Shown one piece after another: positions 33,848-41,957 of a stretch of 64,000 nt of DNA; the first letter of the stretch is position 1, and every line of letters starts with the position of its first letter. The stretch is from Chitinophaga parva (GTDB lineage Bacteria; Bacteroidota; Bacteroidia; Chitinophagales; Chitinophagaceae), in assembly GCF_003071345.1 (NCBI RefSeq), contig NZ_QCYK01000003.1:744001-808000 (forward strand), given 5' to 3'. A program made the translations under genes and the position numbers. The notes beneath the pieces are model-generated. The model was given only the letters and a program-made list of their open reading frames with translations. It did no database searches and was not told where the DNA came from.

Positions 33848-34735
33848 TCACTTCCGCCCCGTCTGTGAGCTATACGTGCTCTCAAAGATCTTATCCGCAT
33901 TGCCGGCTTCAAAGCCTTCACGGCGGTGCTGGCGGGTGAGCTGGTCGGCGGGCAGGTGGGCAAAAGCGGGGAGCACCTTGCGTTCTGCAAACTCCACGTA
34001 GGAGCCGGCTATTTCGTGCTGCTCACCGCTGGCAAAGGTGGCCATGATCTTTTTGGCTACCGTGGCGCTTTGTAGCAGGGCGCCGTCCGGGCTGATTTTG
34101 ATCTTGCCGCCGGCATCGTTGAGGAGGAAGCCATGCTTTTCCAGGAAGGCGTTGAACTGTGCTACGGTGTTATAGCCCGCGGGCAGGTTATGCACGCTGA
34201 TGGTAAAGTGGTTGAGGTAATAGCGGTTATAGATCACCCAGGCGGCGTACTCACTTTCTGCGCTGAGAGCCAGGAAATCTGCCAGGGTAGGGGTTCTCCA
34301 GAGGCCACTGTGCAGGAAGGCGTCCACCGCGGCGGCATCGTCCAGGTTTAGCGTTGTTACGGGGTCGGCCTTTACTTCACCGGTGTAAGAATGGATAATG
34401 GCCTGTGCGGCACTGCTAAGGTCCTGCACGCGCAGTTCACTGATGAAGATGCGGGGCAGGTGCGGCTCCGGGGGCGCATACCAGTAGGCGTCCAGTTTTT
34501 TGGCCGGGAAATGGTAGACATCGCGGCGCTGGTAGCCGTAATGCAGGAAGATCTTTTCCAGCGATTGTATGCCCAGCAGGGGCACCCCCATGGTACGGAA
34601 TGCAATGTGATCATTCTCGATGCCTGCTGCATCTTTGATAATGCCTTCGGCCACCATGGCCTGGATAATACCGCTTACATCGGGCACTCTTTCGCGGTAG
34701 CGCGACATCAGCCCGTCTAAGATTGCTTGGATCAT
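33848..34735 (-). CDS. DUF1338 protein, probable 2-oxoadipate dioxygenase/decarboxylase
   Basis: 295 residues from the ATG ending at 34735 (IQAILDGLMSRYRERV); a start at 34798 adds unrelated residues. DUF1338 enzymes of the HglS type convert 2-oxoadipate to 2-hydroxyglutarate with Fe(II) and oxygen. NDHIAFRT carries the His and, four residues on, the Arg used in HglS; the second His is in NHFTISVH and the Glu in GSYVEFAER. PPEPHLPRIFISEL is another family block. This short form lacks the extra N-terminal part of Pseudomonas HglS. The downstream ALDH7 gene supports a lysine/aminoadipate role. Confidence 0.85.
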   Translation of the reverse strand: MIQAILDGLMSRYRERVPDVSGIIQAMVAEGIIKDAAGIENDHIAFRTMGVPLLGIQSLEKIFLHYGYQRRDVYHFPAKKLDAYWYAPPEPHLPRIFISELRVQDLSSAAQAIIHSYTGEVKADPVTTLNLDDAAAVDAFLHSGLWRTPTLADFLALSAESEYAAWVIYNRYYLNHFTISVHNLPAGYNTVAQFNAFLEKHGFLLNDAGGKIKISPDGALLQSATVAKKIMATFASGEQHEIAGSYVEFAERKVLPAFAHLPADQLTRQHRREGFEAGNADKIFESTYSSQTGRK

Positions 34736-34925
34736 GCTTTGGTGTGGAATGTGATGAGATGCTGGCAATTTACAATTTCCCGGCTTATAAACATCCAACG
34801 CGGCAGTTTTGCAGGTAATGATTATTTAAAGCCGCGCCTGCGGCGGATTGGCAGAAAAATGACGTAATTTTATTCCCCCGCATAACAAGAAACGGGGTGT
34901 TTTTTAACCAGGTAGATGAGTTACG

Positions 34926-35615
34926 ATGAACATTAAAGTGATCGCATTCGATGCAGACGATACGCTGTGGGTGAATGAGCCCTACTTCAGGGAAACAGAA
35001 GAGAAATTTTGCCAGCTGATGGAGGATTACATGCCGCGCAACAGCATTGACAAAGAGCTATTCAAAACCGAAATACAGAACCTTTCGCTTTACGGATATG
35101 GGATCAAAGGCTTCACGCTGTCGATGATAGAAACCGCCCTGCGGGTGTCTGACAAGACGGTGAGCATAGACGTGATAGAGCAGGCCATCGCTTACGGCAA
35201 GGACTTGTTGGGCCGGCCCATAGAACTGATAGATGGCATAGAATCCGTACTGGAAGCGCTCAAGGACCAATACCGCCTGGTGGTGGCCACTAAAGGTGAC
35301 CTGCTGGACCAGGAACGCAAACTGAGAAAATCAGGGCTCCTGCATTACTTCCATCACATTGAAGTAATGAGCGACAAACAGGAAGCCGATTACCAGAAGC
35401 TGCTCCGCCACCTGGATATCCCCGCCCAGCAATTCATGATGGTAGGCAACTCCCTCAAATCAGACATCCTGCCCGTCCTTAACCTGGGTGGCCACGCCAT
35501 CCATATTCCCTTCCACACCACGTGGGCCCACGAGCAGATAGAGCACAACGTGGAGCATCCTAATTTCCGGCAGGAAGTAGGCGTGGCGGATATTTTGAGA
35601 TATCTGGTAGCGTGA
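34926..35615 (+). CDS. HAD-superfamily hydrolase
   Basis: 229 residues. Motif I is IAFDADDTLWVNEPYF (D9 and D11 as nucleophile and acid), motif II is the threonine in LVVATKGDLLDQ, and motif III to IV is seen in FMMVGNSLKSDILPVLNLGG. A helical cap fills residues 20-95, as in subfamily I phosphatases acting on small phosphorylated metabolites. No substrate can be assigned. A near -7 box (TAATTTTA, 34865-34872) precedes it. A heptad array begins 5 bases after the stop; panB converges on it. Confidence 0.9.
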   Translation: MNIKVIAFDADDTLWVNEPYFRETEEKFCQLMEDYMPRNSIDKELFKTEIQNLSLYGYGIKGFTLSMIETALRVSDKTVSIDVIEQAIAYGKDLLGRPIELIDGIESVLEALKDQYRLVVATKGDLLDQERKLRKSGLLHYFHHIEVMSDKQEADYQKLLRHLDIPAQQFMMVGNSLKSDILPVLNLGGHAIHIPFHTTWAHEQIEHNVEHPNFRQEVGVADILRYLVA

Positions 35616-35620
35616 AAGAC

Positions 35621-35732
35621 GTACAGCGTACAACGTACAGCGTATTTTTCAGGCATAAAAAAAGAGCGCGAAATAAATGCTTCGCGCTCTTCTATTTTAA
35701 GTACGTTGTACGTTGTACGCTGTACGTTGTAC
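35621..35732. repeat. Inverted GTACAAC heptad arrays (locus D)
   Basis: The left arm 35621-35644 (units GTACAGC, GTACAAC, GTACAGC, then GTA) starts 5 bases after the HAD stop. The right arm 35701-35732 (four units plus GTAC, opposite orientation) ends 3 bases before the stop of convergent panB. A terminator hairpin sits between. Confidence 0.95.
35662..35691. terminator. Bidirectional terminator
   Basis: AAGAGCGCGAA (35662-35672) and TTCGCGCTCTT (35681-35691), an 11-bp stem flanked by A runs on the left and T-rich sequence on the right. Confidence 0.85.
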
Positions 35733-35735
35733 GAT

Positions 35736-36551
35736 TTAATACTGCTCCTTCTCATTCGGGAAATCCCTGTTTTTTACATCCTTCACGTACTGCTGGGTGG
35801 CGTTGTAGATCTCTTCGTAGAGGTTCAGGTAGCGGCGGAGGAAGCGGGGCTTGAAGTCTTTGTTGATACCCAGGAGATCGTGCATAACAAGTACCTGGCC
35901 ATCTACGTGCATGCCGGCGCCAATGCCGATGATAGGAATGTGCACGGCCTCTGCCACCTGTTTGGCCAGCAGGGCAGGGATCTTTTCCAGTACGATGGAA
36001 AAACAGCCGGCGTCCTGCAGCAGTTTGGCGTCTGACAAGAGTTTGGCCGCTTCTGCTTCTTCCGTAGCCCGTACGGCGTAGGTGCCAAATTTATAGATGG
36101 ACTGCGGCGTGAGGCCCAGGTGGCCTACTACGGGCACGCCCGCGGAGATAATACGTTTTACGGATTCTATAACCTCTTCACCGCCCTCGATCTTCACCGC
36201 GTGGGCGCCGGTTTCTTTCATGATGCGTACGGCGGAGGCCAGTGCTTCCTTGGAATTGCCCTGGTAAGAACCAAAGGGCAGGTCCACCACCACCAGGGCG
36301 CGGCGCGCGGCGCGTACCACGGATGCTGCATGGTAGATCATCTGGTCCAGGGTAATGGGCAGGGTGGTTTCATGACCGGCCATTACATTGGAGGCGGAGT
36401 CGCCCACCAGCAGTACGTCCACACCGGCGTCGTCCAGGATGCGGGCCATCGAAAAATCGTACGCGGTAAGCATGGAGATCTTTTCACCGTCCACTTTCAT
36501 CTTCTGGATGGTATGGGTCGTGACGCGCTTTACTTCTTTGTGTACAGACAT
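35736..36551 (-). CDS. panB: 3-methyl-2-oxobutanoate hydroxymethyltransferase
   Basis: 271 residues. PanB adds a hydroxymethyl group from methylene-tetrahydrofolate to 2-oxoisovalerate, the first committed step to pantothenate. Family blocks: [61 protein letters not shown] and [18 protein letters not shown]. Its promoter is just upstream (36587-36594). panC and panD lie about 5 kb away on the same strand, while folP at 1.4 kb helps supply its folate cofactor. Confidence 0.97.
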   Translation of the reverse strand: MSVHKEVKRVTTHTIQKMKVDGEKISMLTAYDFSMARILDDAGVDVLLVGDSASNVMAGHETTLPITLDQMIYHAASVVRAARRALVVVDLPFGSYQGNSKEALASAVRIMKETGAHAVKIEGGEEVIESVKRIISAGVPVVGHLGLTPQSIYKFGTYAVRATEEAEAAKLLSDAKLLQDAGCFSIVLEKIPALLAKQVAEAVHIPIIGIGAGMHVDGQVLVMHDLLGINKDFKPRFLRRYLNLYEEIYNATQQYVKDVKNRDFPNEKEQY

Positions 36552-36586
36552 GTGCTTCTTTTACAGTTCAGTGAATCAATACCGGG

Positions 36587-36594
36587 CAAAGGTA
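36587..36594 (-). promoter_or_regulatory. -7 promoter box, panB
   Basis: Minus strand TACCTTTG, exact consensus, 36 bases before the panB ATG. Confidence 0.55.
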
Positions 36595-36605
36595 AGCCTG
36601 TTGGT

Positions 36606-36633
36606 CAATTTCCAACTAACAATTTACAATTTC
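36606..36633. repeat. CAATTTN heptads
   Basis: Four 7-bp units: CAATTTC, CAACTAA, CAATTTA, CAATTTC. A two-unit copy (CAATTTA, CAATTTC) lies near 34766-34779, before the DUF1338 gene. Confidence 0.6.
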
Positions 36634-36668
36634 AATGAAAGGGGGGATGGTGTGACAAACACGGTCAC

Positions 36669-37571
36669 TTACGCCTTTTCCAGGGGATGGCGGTTGCTCA
36701 CTTCGTTGTACAGCGCATGGATAATGCCATCTGCCAGCCCTATTTTGGGCACGTAGATCTCTTCAGCATTGGCCCAGCGCATGATGTTGATGTAGATCAG
36801 CAGGGCTGGTACGATCACGTCTGCACGGTCTTCCCGCAGCTTGTACGTATGGATGCGTTCATCCAGGCTTACATTGCTCAGTTCCTTGTGATAATTCTTG
36901 AGCGTTTCCAGGGAAAGGGGCTTGCCTTCCTTGCGTTTGGAGAGGGAGAAGATCTTATTGATATTGCCGCCGGAGCCGATGGCCACTACATTCCAGAGCT
37001 GGCGCAGGGTGTTCTTGATGAAATTTTTCAGGGACTGCCACTGTTCTTCCGTTACCTGGTTGTGCAGCAGGCGGATGGTGCCAATGTTGAACGATTCCTT
37101 GAACAGGAGCCGGTTGGCGCTGAAACAGGTGATCTCGGTACTACCGCCACCCACGTCAATATAGAGGTAGGATTTGGTAATATCCATATGTTCTGCAATA
37201 TGGTTTTCGTAGATGAAAGCGGCTTCTTCCTGGCCGGTGATGGTGCGGATCCGGATGCCGGTTTCCTGCAGTACCCGGTCCAGGATGGCAGGACCGTTCT
37301 CTGCATCGCGCATGGCGGAGGTGGCGCAGGCCATATAGTGCTCCACGCCATAGACCTCCAGCAGCAGTTTGTAAGCGGAGATGGTTTTCACCAGCTCGTC
37401 TGCCTTTTTATCCGAGATACGTTTGGTGTCAAATACGTCGAAACCCAGTCGCAGCGGCACTCTCACCAGGTTTATCTTGGTGAAGTCCATTTCCCCCTGC
37501 GCATTGGGCGATGCCTCTGAGATGAGCAGTCGGCCTGCATTGGAACCAATATCGATCGCGGCTAATTTCAT
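36669..37571 (-). CDS. ppx: Ppx/GppA-family phosphatase (exopolyphosphatase)
   Basis: 300 residues of the sugar kinase/actin/Hsp70 fold. Phosphate-1 motif AAIDIGSNAGRLLI, then CATSAMRDAENG, EEAAFIYENHIAE and the phosphate-2 motif YLYIDVGGGSTEITCFSAN are all present, and IGSGGNINKIF is the adenosine motif. It lacks the C-terminal HD-like domain of the 500-residue E. coli enzymes, as do many bacterial members. It cuts polyphosphate or pppGpp. The gene lies 23 bases after ppk on the same strand, so synthesis and breakdown of polyphosphate are co-transcribed. Confidence 0.93.
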   Translation of the reverse strand: MKLAAIDIGSNAGRLLISEASPNAQGEMDFTKINLVRVPLRLGFDVFDTKRISDKKADELVKTISAYKLLLEVYGVEHYMACATSAMRDAENGPAILDRVLQETGIRIRTITGQEEAAFIYENHIAEHMDITKSYLYIDVGGGSTEITCFSANRLLFKESFNIGTIRLLHNQVTEEQWQSLKNFIKNTLRQLWNVVAIGSGGNINKIFSLSKRKEGKPLSLETLKNYHKELSNVSLDERIHTYKLREDRADVIVPALLIYINIMRWANAEEIYVPKIGLADGIIHALYNEVSNRHPLEKA

Positions 37572-37594
37572 GGGCCAAAAATAATCGTTTCGTG

Positions 37595-39787
37595 TTAGCT
37601 TTTAGCAGCTATCGCCTTTTCATGCAAATAATTTGCCGTAGCTACCTGCGAACGAATTTTTTCTCCTTCCGTTTTGCGGTATTCATTTTTCTGCTCATTG
37701 TCCAGGATGCGGGCTTTTACGTTGCCATTCAGCTGTATGGTAATAATATCCATGAGTTCTTTGCGGATCTCCGGGTCCAGGATGGGCACGGCGGCTTCCA
37801 CGCGGTGGTCCAGGTTGCGCGTCATCCAGTCGCAACTGGCGATGAGCACTTTTTCATCGCCCCCGTTGTGGAAAATGAACACGCGGGCGTGTTCCAGGTA
37901 TTCATCAATGATGCTCACGGCGTGGATGTTGCGCTTCCACTTTTTGTTTTCCGTAAAGGCGCAGCAAATGCCGCGGATGATCATATTCACCTCCACACCT
38001 TCCTTGGCCGCTTCATACAGCTTGCCGATCATTTCCTCGTCGCTGAGGGAGTTCATTTTAATGGTGATGCGGGCGCGTTTCTTATTCCTGGCGGCCCGGA
38101 TCTCCTTATCGATCATGCGCAGGAAATAGGGGCGCATGCTGTAAGGGCTTACCGGCATGATCTTGCAGGCATCGAGGAATTTGAAATCGTGGCGCGGGCT
38201 TTCCAGGAATGCAAAAATGCGGTTAATGTCTGCGATCACGCTACGGTTGGCCGTGAGCAGGCAATGGTCCCCATACACGCGCGCGGTACGTTCATTGAGA
38301 TTACCGGTGCTTACAAAGCCATACTGGAAAGTACTGTTGCCATTGCGGGCTTTGATCACGCAGATCTTGGCATGTACTTTCAGGCCGGGTACGCCCAGCA
38401 GTACATGTACGCCTTCTTCTTCCAGGCGTGATTTCCAATCCAGGTTGGCCGCTTCGTCAAAGCGGGCGCGCAATTCTATCACCACCGTTACGTCTTTACC
38501 GTTACGGGCAGCGTTGATCAAGGCATTTACCACCTTGGAGTTGCGGGCCATGCGGTAAGCCGTGATCTTAATGCTGGTCACATTGGGATCAATGGCAGCT
38601 TCGCGCAGGAGGTCTATCACGGTATCAAAAGAGTGGTAGGGAAAGTGCAGCATCACATCCTGTTCCTGGATCACCTGCATAACGCTGGGTACATTGATAA
38701 ACTTGGGATGGATGTAAGTTTTGCGGGCAATGCTTTTAGGCGTGGTGAACACAGACTCCGGGAAATCCATGAAGTCCTTGAAGTTGTGGATGCGGGCGCC
38801 GGGAATGAGGTTGTCTTTCCCGGAAAGGCCCATGCGGCGCATGAGGTATTCCAGCAGCAGCGGATCAATGTCCTTGTCATAGACAAAACGTACGGTCTTG
38901 CCCTTGCGACGGTCTTTCAGGCCTTTCTCGATCTGGTGGATGAGGCCCGTGGAAATATCGTTATCAATATCCAGCTCTGCATCGCGGGTCACCTTGATGA
39001 TGTAGCTTGAAAATTTATCGTAGCCAAAGTAGCTGAAGACCTTGGGCAGGTTAAAACGCACCACGTCTTCCAGCAGGATGATATCGCGCTCACCCTGGGA
39101 GTGGGGCAGGATGATAAAGCGGTTGAGCACTGAAGTAGGGATCTCGATCAGTGCGTATTTCTGGCGGGTGCCGGGCTTTTCACTGTCCAGTACCACACCG
39201 AGGTAAATGGATTTATCGCGGAGGATGGGGAACTGCGGAATGCTTTCAATCATCAGGGGAATGATGTTGGTGCGCACCTGCTCATTGAAGTAGTTGCTTA
39301 CAAATTCCTGCTGTACTTCGTTGAGCTGTGCTTCCGTGCGGATGTGGATGTGCTGCTGTTCCAGCTCCTGCACGATGTTCTTGAAAATGCGGTCAAACTC
39401 CTGCTGCTGGTGGATCACGATGGTTTGGATCTCGTCCAGCACCTGCTCCGCATTTTCTTCAATATGCATGCGGTTGCTCTTATTGAGGGCGGTCATGCGC
39501 TTGAGGGTGGCCACGCGCACGCGGAAAAATTCGTCGAGGTTATTGGAGAAGATCCCGAGAAAGCGCAGGCGTTCCACCAGGGGTACGGTTACGTCGGCCG
39601 CTTCCTGGAGCACGCGGGCGTTGAAGGCCAGCCAGCTTACATCGCGGGGGATCATTTTCTTGGGGGTAGTGTGGAGTTGCTTGCTGATGGCGGGTAGCTT
39701 TTTCGTCAGGACCGGTTCACTCACCTTTAATCCTGCGGCAGCCTCTCTTTTAGTCATTCTCTTTTTGGTTTTTGCTCTTGAAGTCAC
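37595..39787 (-). CDS. ppk1: Polyphosphate kinase 1
   Basis: 730 residues. PPK1 moves the terminal phosphate of ATP to polyphosphate. Seen: the N-terminal entry PRDVSWLAFNARVLQEA, the loop FPYHSFDTVIDLLREAAID, the catalytic histidine in GLKVHAKICVIKARNG, and the second histidine block FIFHNGGDEKVLIASCDWMT followed by RNLDHRVE. The first 45 residues are basic and unconserved, so an internal ATG at 39757 may be the true start. It precedes ppx with a 23-base gap. Confidence 0.96.
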   Translation of the reverse strand: MTSRAKTKKRMTKREAAAGLKVSEPVLTKKLPAISKQLHTTPKKMIPRDVSWLAFNARVLQEAADVTVPLVERLRFLGIFSNNLDEFFRVRVATLKRMTALNKSNRMHIEENAEQVLDEIQTIVIHQQQEFDRIFKNIVQELEQQHIHIRTEAQLNEVQQEFVSNYFNEQVRTNIIPLMIESIPQFPILRDKSIYLGVVLDSEKPGTRQKYALIEIPTSVLNRFIILPHSQGERDIILLEDVVRFNLPKVFSYFGYDKFSSYIIKVTRDAELDIDNDISTGLIHQIEKGLKDRRKGKTVRFVYDKDIDPLLLEYLMRRMGLSGKDNLIPGARIHNFKDFMDFPESVFTTPKSIARKTYIHPKFINVPSVMQVIQEQDVMLHFPYHSFDTVIDLLREAAIDPNVTSIKITAYRMARNSKVVNALINAARNGKDVTVVIELRARFDEAANLDWKSRLEEEGVHVLLGVPGLKVHAKICVIKARNGNSTFQYGFVSTGNLNERTARVYGDHCLLTANRSVIADINRIFAFLESPRHDFKFLDACKIMPVSPYSMRPYFLRMIDKEIRAARNKKRARITIKMNSLSDEEMIGKLYEAAKEGVEVNMIIRGICCAFTENKKWKRNIHAVSIIDEYLEHARVFIFHNGGDEKVLIASCDWMTRNLDHRVEAAVPILDPEIRKELMDIITIQLNGNVKARILDNEQKNEYRKTEGEKIRSQVATANYLHEKAIAAKS

Positions 39788-39902
39788 AAGGATACGGCTT
39801 TTAAGGTGAACTTAAAGTTAAGGATTTTTGGCGCGCTGAGGAGTGGCGCCCGAGGGTGGGAGCAGGGATGGGGTGGCTGCAATAATACCGGGAAGGGGAA
39901 CC

Positions 39903-40283
39903 TTATGCCGCCTCTTCCAGCGGCTGCAGCGTTTCCAGGTCGATATTGAAAAAGATCCGCATCGGACCGTAACGTTCCTCTATGAAGGCGGCCAGGCAAA
40001 CCACTTTATCACCCTGGCGGTCTTTGAAAATGATCTCCTTGAAACAGGGGAACTCCCGCAGCGGGCGGTAAAGGATAAACTCCTTCAAGCTCACGTGGCG
40101 CCGGGCCTCCGGCCTGCCAGGGTACTTGAATTTCTGTTGGGTATCGTGCATATCCTGCAGCTCATATCCATGTTTTCCCATGATCTCATTGAGATCTTGT
40201 CTTTGTACACAGTGAATGCGGTGCAACACCACGAGCATCACGCCGGCAAACAACACGAACAATCCAAAAAAAATCAACGTCAT
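39903..40283 (-). CDS. Small membrane-anchored protein, unknown function
   Basis: 126 residues. One N-terminal membrane helix (FFGLFVLFAGVMLVVLHRI) is followed by a soluble domain with strands such as FPCFKEIIFKDRQGDKVVCL and MRIFFNIDLETLQPL. I do not recognise a family. It lies 23 bases after the LPG-synthase-like gene and ahead of ppk on the same strand. Confidence 0.65.
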   Translation of the reverse strand: MTLIFFGLFVLFAGVMLVVLHRIHCVQRQDLNEIMGKHGYELQDMHDTQQKFKYPGRPEARRHVSLKEFILYRPLREFPCFKEIIFKDRQGDKVVCLAAFIEERYGPMRIFFNIDLETLQPLEEAA

Positions 40284-40306
40284 CGCAACTTAACTTAGTC
40301 AAAAAA

Positions 40307-41311
40307 TCAGGCAGCCTTTCGCTCCTTATTGAAAATGGGCAGGCAGATAAAACTGATCAGCCCTAAAGTAATGATCAATACTGTTTGCGCCAGCCAGATG
40401 ATCCAGCCAAAGGCCTTGCCAATAATAGCCGGGATCTGGTATAATAACAGGGTTTCCTGCACCAGCGGCGGGTAGGCGCCTATGCCACCGGGTGTTACGA
40501 TCATGCCGATGCTCCCCATGGAAAGCACGGCCATAGCTGCTTTCAGGCCAAGGTGACTGGTTTCCGCCAGGCAGAAGAAGCCACAATACAGCATGGAAAA
40601 ATAAGCACCCCAGATCAGCAGCGTATAAGCAATGAAACCCCATTTGTTCTTCATTTTGCCAATGGACAACAGCCCTTCCAGTACGCCTTTTGCCATCATC
40701 TTGATCTTCAGGGCAAATTTGGTCTGCCCCAGCTTGCGGAACAACCAGCGCAGCACCACTACCACCACTATCAGCACTACCATGGCAATGATCCATTGGG
40801 TGGAATTGGCATTATCGATCTTGCGTTGCAGCACTTCCATTTTTTCATGGAAAAGATCACCCAGTAAAGACAGTTGGGAAAGGATGGTAGCAAGGATCAG
40901 TGTAAGCAGGCAAACTACGTCTACTGCGCGTTCGGCAATGAGGGTGCCGATCAGTTTTTCGGCAGGTATTTTCTCGTAGCGGGCCAGCACCGCACAGCGG
41001 GAAATTTCTCCCACACGGGGTACGCCCAGGTTTACCAGGTAGCCGATCATTACGGAGAAAAAGGCGTTGCTCAGGCGGGGGTGGTAGCCCAGGGGCTCTA
41101 TCAGCAGTTTCCAGCGCGCCGCGCGGAACAGGTGGCTGAATACACCGATGACCATGGCCGGCAGCACCAGCCAGTAATTGGCGCGTTTAAAGGCAGCTAC
41201 TATATCTGCTCTGTCCTGGGCGGTCATATCCTTGTTGGCGAGCCATATCAGCAACAGGCCTATGCCCATAAAGACCACGATGTTCAGTACTTGCTTTAAA
41301 CGCCTGGACAT
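40307..41311 (-). CDS. Lysylphosphatidylglycerol synthase transmembrane-region protein
   Basis: 334 residues, eight or so membrane helices. Family features: ANYWLVLPAMVIGVFSHLFR, ARWKLLIEPLGY, NLGVPRVGEISRCAVLARYE and TPGGIGAYPPLVQETLL. These are in the flippase-like half of MprF and in YbhN-type proteins, which move lipids or lipid-linked compounds. The soluble aminoacyl-transferase half is absent, so it does not itself make lysyl-lipids. In Bacteroidota it commonly follows panC and panD, as here. Confidence 0.88.
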   Translation of the reverse strand: MSRRLKQVLNIVVFMGIGLLLIWLANKDMTAQDRADIVAAFKRANYWLVLPAMVIGVFSHLFRAARWKLLIEPLGYHPRLSNAFFSVMIGYLVNLGVPRVGEISRCAVLARYEKIPAEKLIGTLIAERAVDVVCLLTLILATILSQLSLLGDLFHEKMEVLQRKIDNANSTQWIIAMVVLIVVVVVLRWLFRKLGQTKFALKIKMMAKGVLEGLLSIGKMKNKWGFIAYTLLIWGAYFSMLYCGFFCLAETSHLGLKAAMAVLSMGSIGMIVTPGGIGAYPPLVQETLLLYQIPAIIGKAFGWIIWLAQTVLIITLGLISFICLPIFNKERKAA

Positions 41312-41341
41312 AGGTGCTACAAATTAAGTTAGAGGTAGGGG

Positions 41342-41686
41342 TTAAAGCCGGTTCCCTTCTTTCGGGAATACGGCAATGGGTTGATGGGTACGGGCTGCTT
41401 CCAGTTCCATGGTGGCATAAGAGATAATGATCACAATATCGCCCACGGCGCAGAGACGGGCGGCCGGGCCGTTCATACATACCACACCGGAACCACGCTT
41501 GCCTTTCAGCACGTAAGTCTCCAGGCGCTCGCCGTTATTAACGTTCACGACCTGCACTTTCTCGTATTCAATCAGCCCGGCCGCGTCCATCAGGTCTTCA
41601 TCGATCGTGATGCTGCCTACATACTGCAGGTTCGCTTCGGTGATCACCGCCCGGTGGATCTTACATTTTAATACTTCAATTTGCAT
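41342..41686 (-). CDS. panD: Aspartate 1-decarboxylase
   Basis: 114 residues from the ATG ending at 41686. PanD makes beta-alanine for pantothenate. It is made as a proenzyme that cuts itself between Gly24 and Ser25 to give a pyruvoyl group; here [10 protein letters not shown] places G24 and S25 exactly, and K9 is conserved. [17 protein letters not shown] covers the substrate loop. A longer start at 41698 would break this numbering. The promoter box ends 23 bases upstream. Confidence 0.96.
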   Translation of the reverse strand: MQIEVLKCKIHRAVITEANLQYVGSITIDEDLMDAAGLIEYEKVQVVNVNNGERLETYVLKGKRGSGVVCMNGPAARLCAVGDIVIIISYATMELEAARTHQPIAVFPKEGNRL

Positions 41687-41708
41687 AGTTGTAACCAAAT
41701 GTGGTACG

Positions 41709-41716
41709 CAAAGGTA
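41709..41716 (-). promoter_or_regulatory. -7 promoter box, panD
   Basis: Minus strand TACCTTTG, exact consensus, 23 bases before the panD ATG. panD can therefore be transcribed separately from panC. Confidence 0.55.
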
Positions 41717-41757
41717 GTGATTTTGGATATTACCTATAGTGCACTAACTATTACGAC

Positions 41758-41828
41758 AATGCCATGACTGCCAATGCTTAGCACCGTTTCCTGGCAACGG
41801 CTCTAAATCAAGGGTTTGTCATGGCATT
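41758..41828. repeat. 11-bp inverted repeat
   Basis: AATGCCATGAC (41758-41768) and GTCATGGCATT (41818-41828) are perfect inverted copies 49 bases apart in the panC-panD spacer. Confidence 0.7.
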
Positions 41829-41870
41829 TAAACAAAACTTTAACATTAAGGGTCGTATCTTACGGAAATT

Positions 41871-41953
41871 GTCCTAAGTCCCAGGACCCAGGTCTTAGGG
41901 AACTTCCAAATGCATGGACCAGTGCCTAAGACCTAAGACTTTGTACCTAAGAC
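41871..41953. repeat. Inverted GTCTTAG heptad arrays (locus E)
   Basis: One arm, 41871-41899, reads GTCCTAA, GTCCCAG, GACCCAG, GTCTTAG, G. The other, 41925-41953, is four units in the opposite orientation; in panC sense GTCTTAG, GTACAAA, GTCTTAG, GTCTTAG, G. The loop is 25 bases. The second arm begins 4 bases after the panC stop. Layout matches loci A-D, but the heptad differs. Confidence 0.9.
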
Positions 41954-41957
41954 AATT

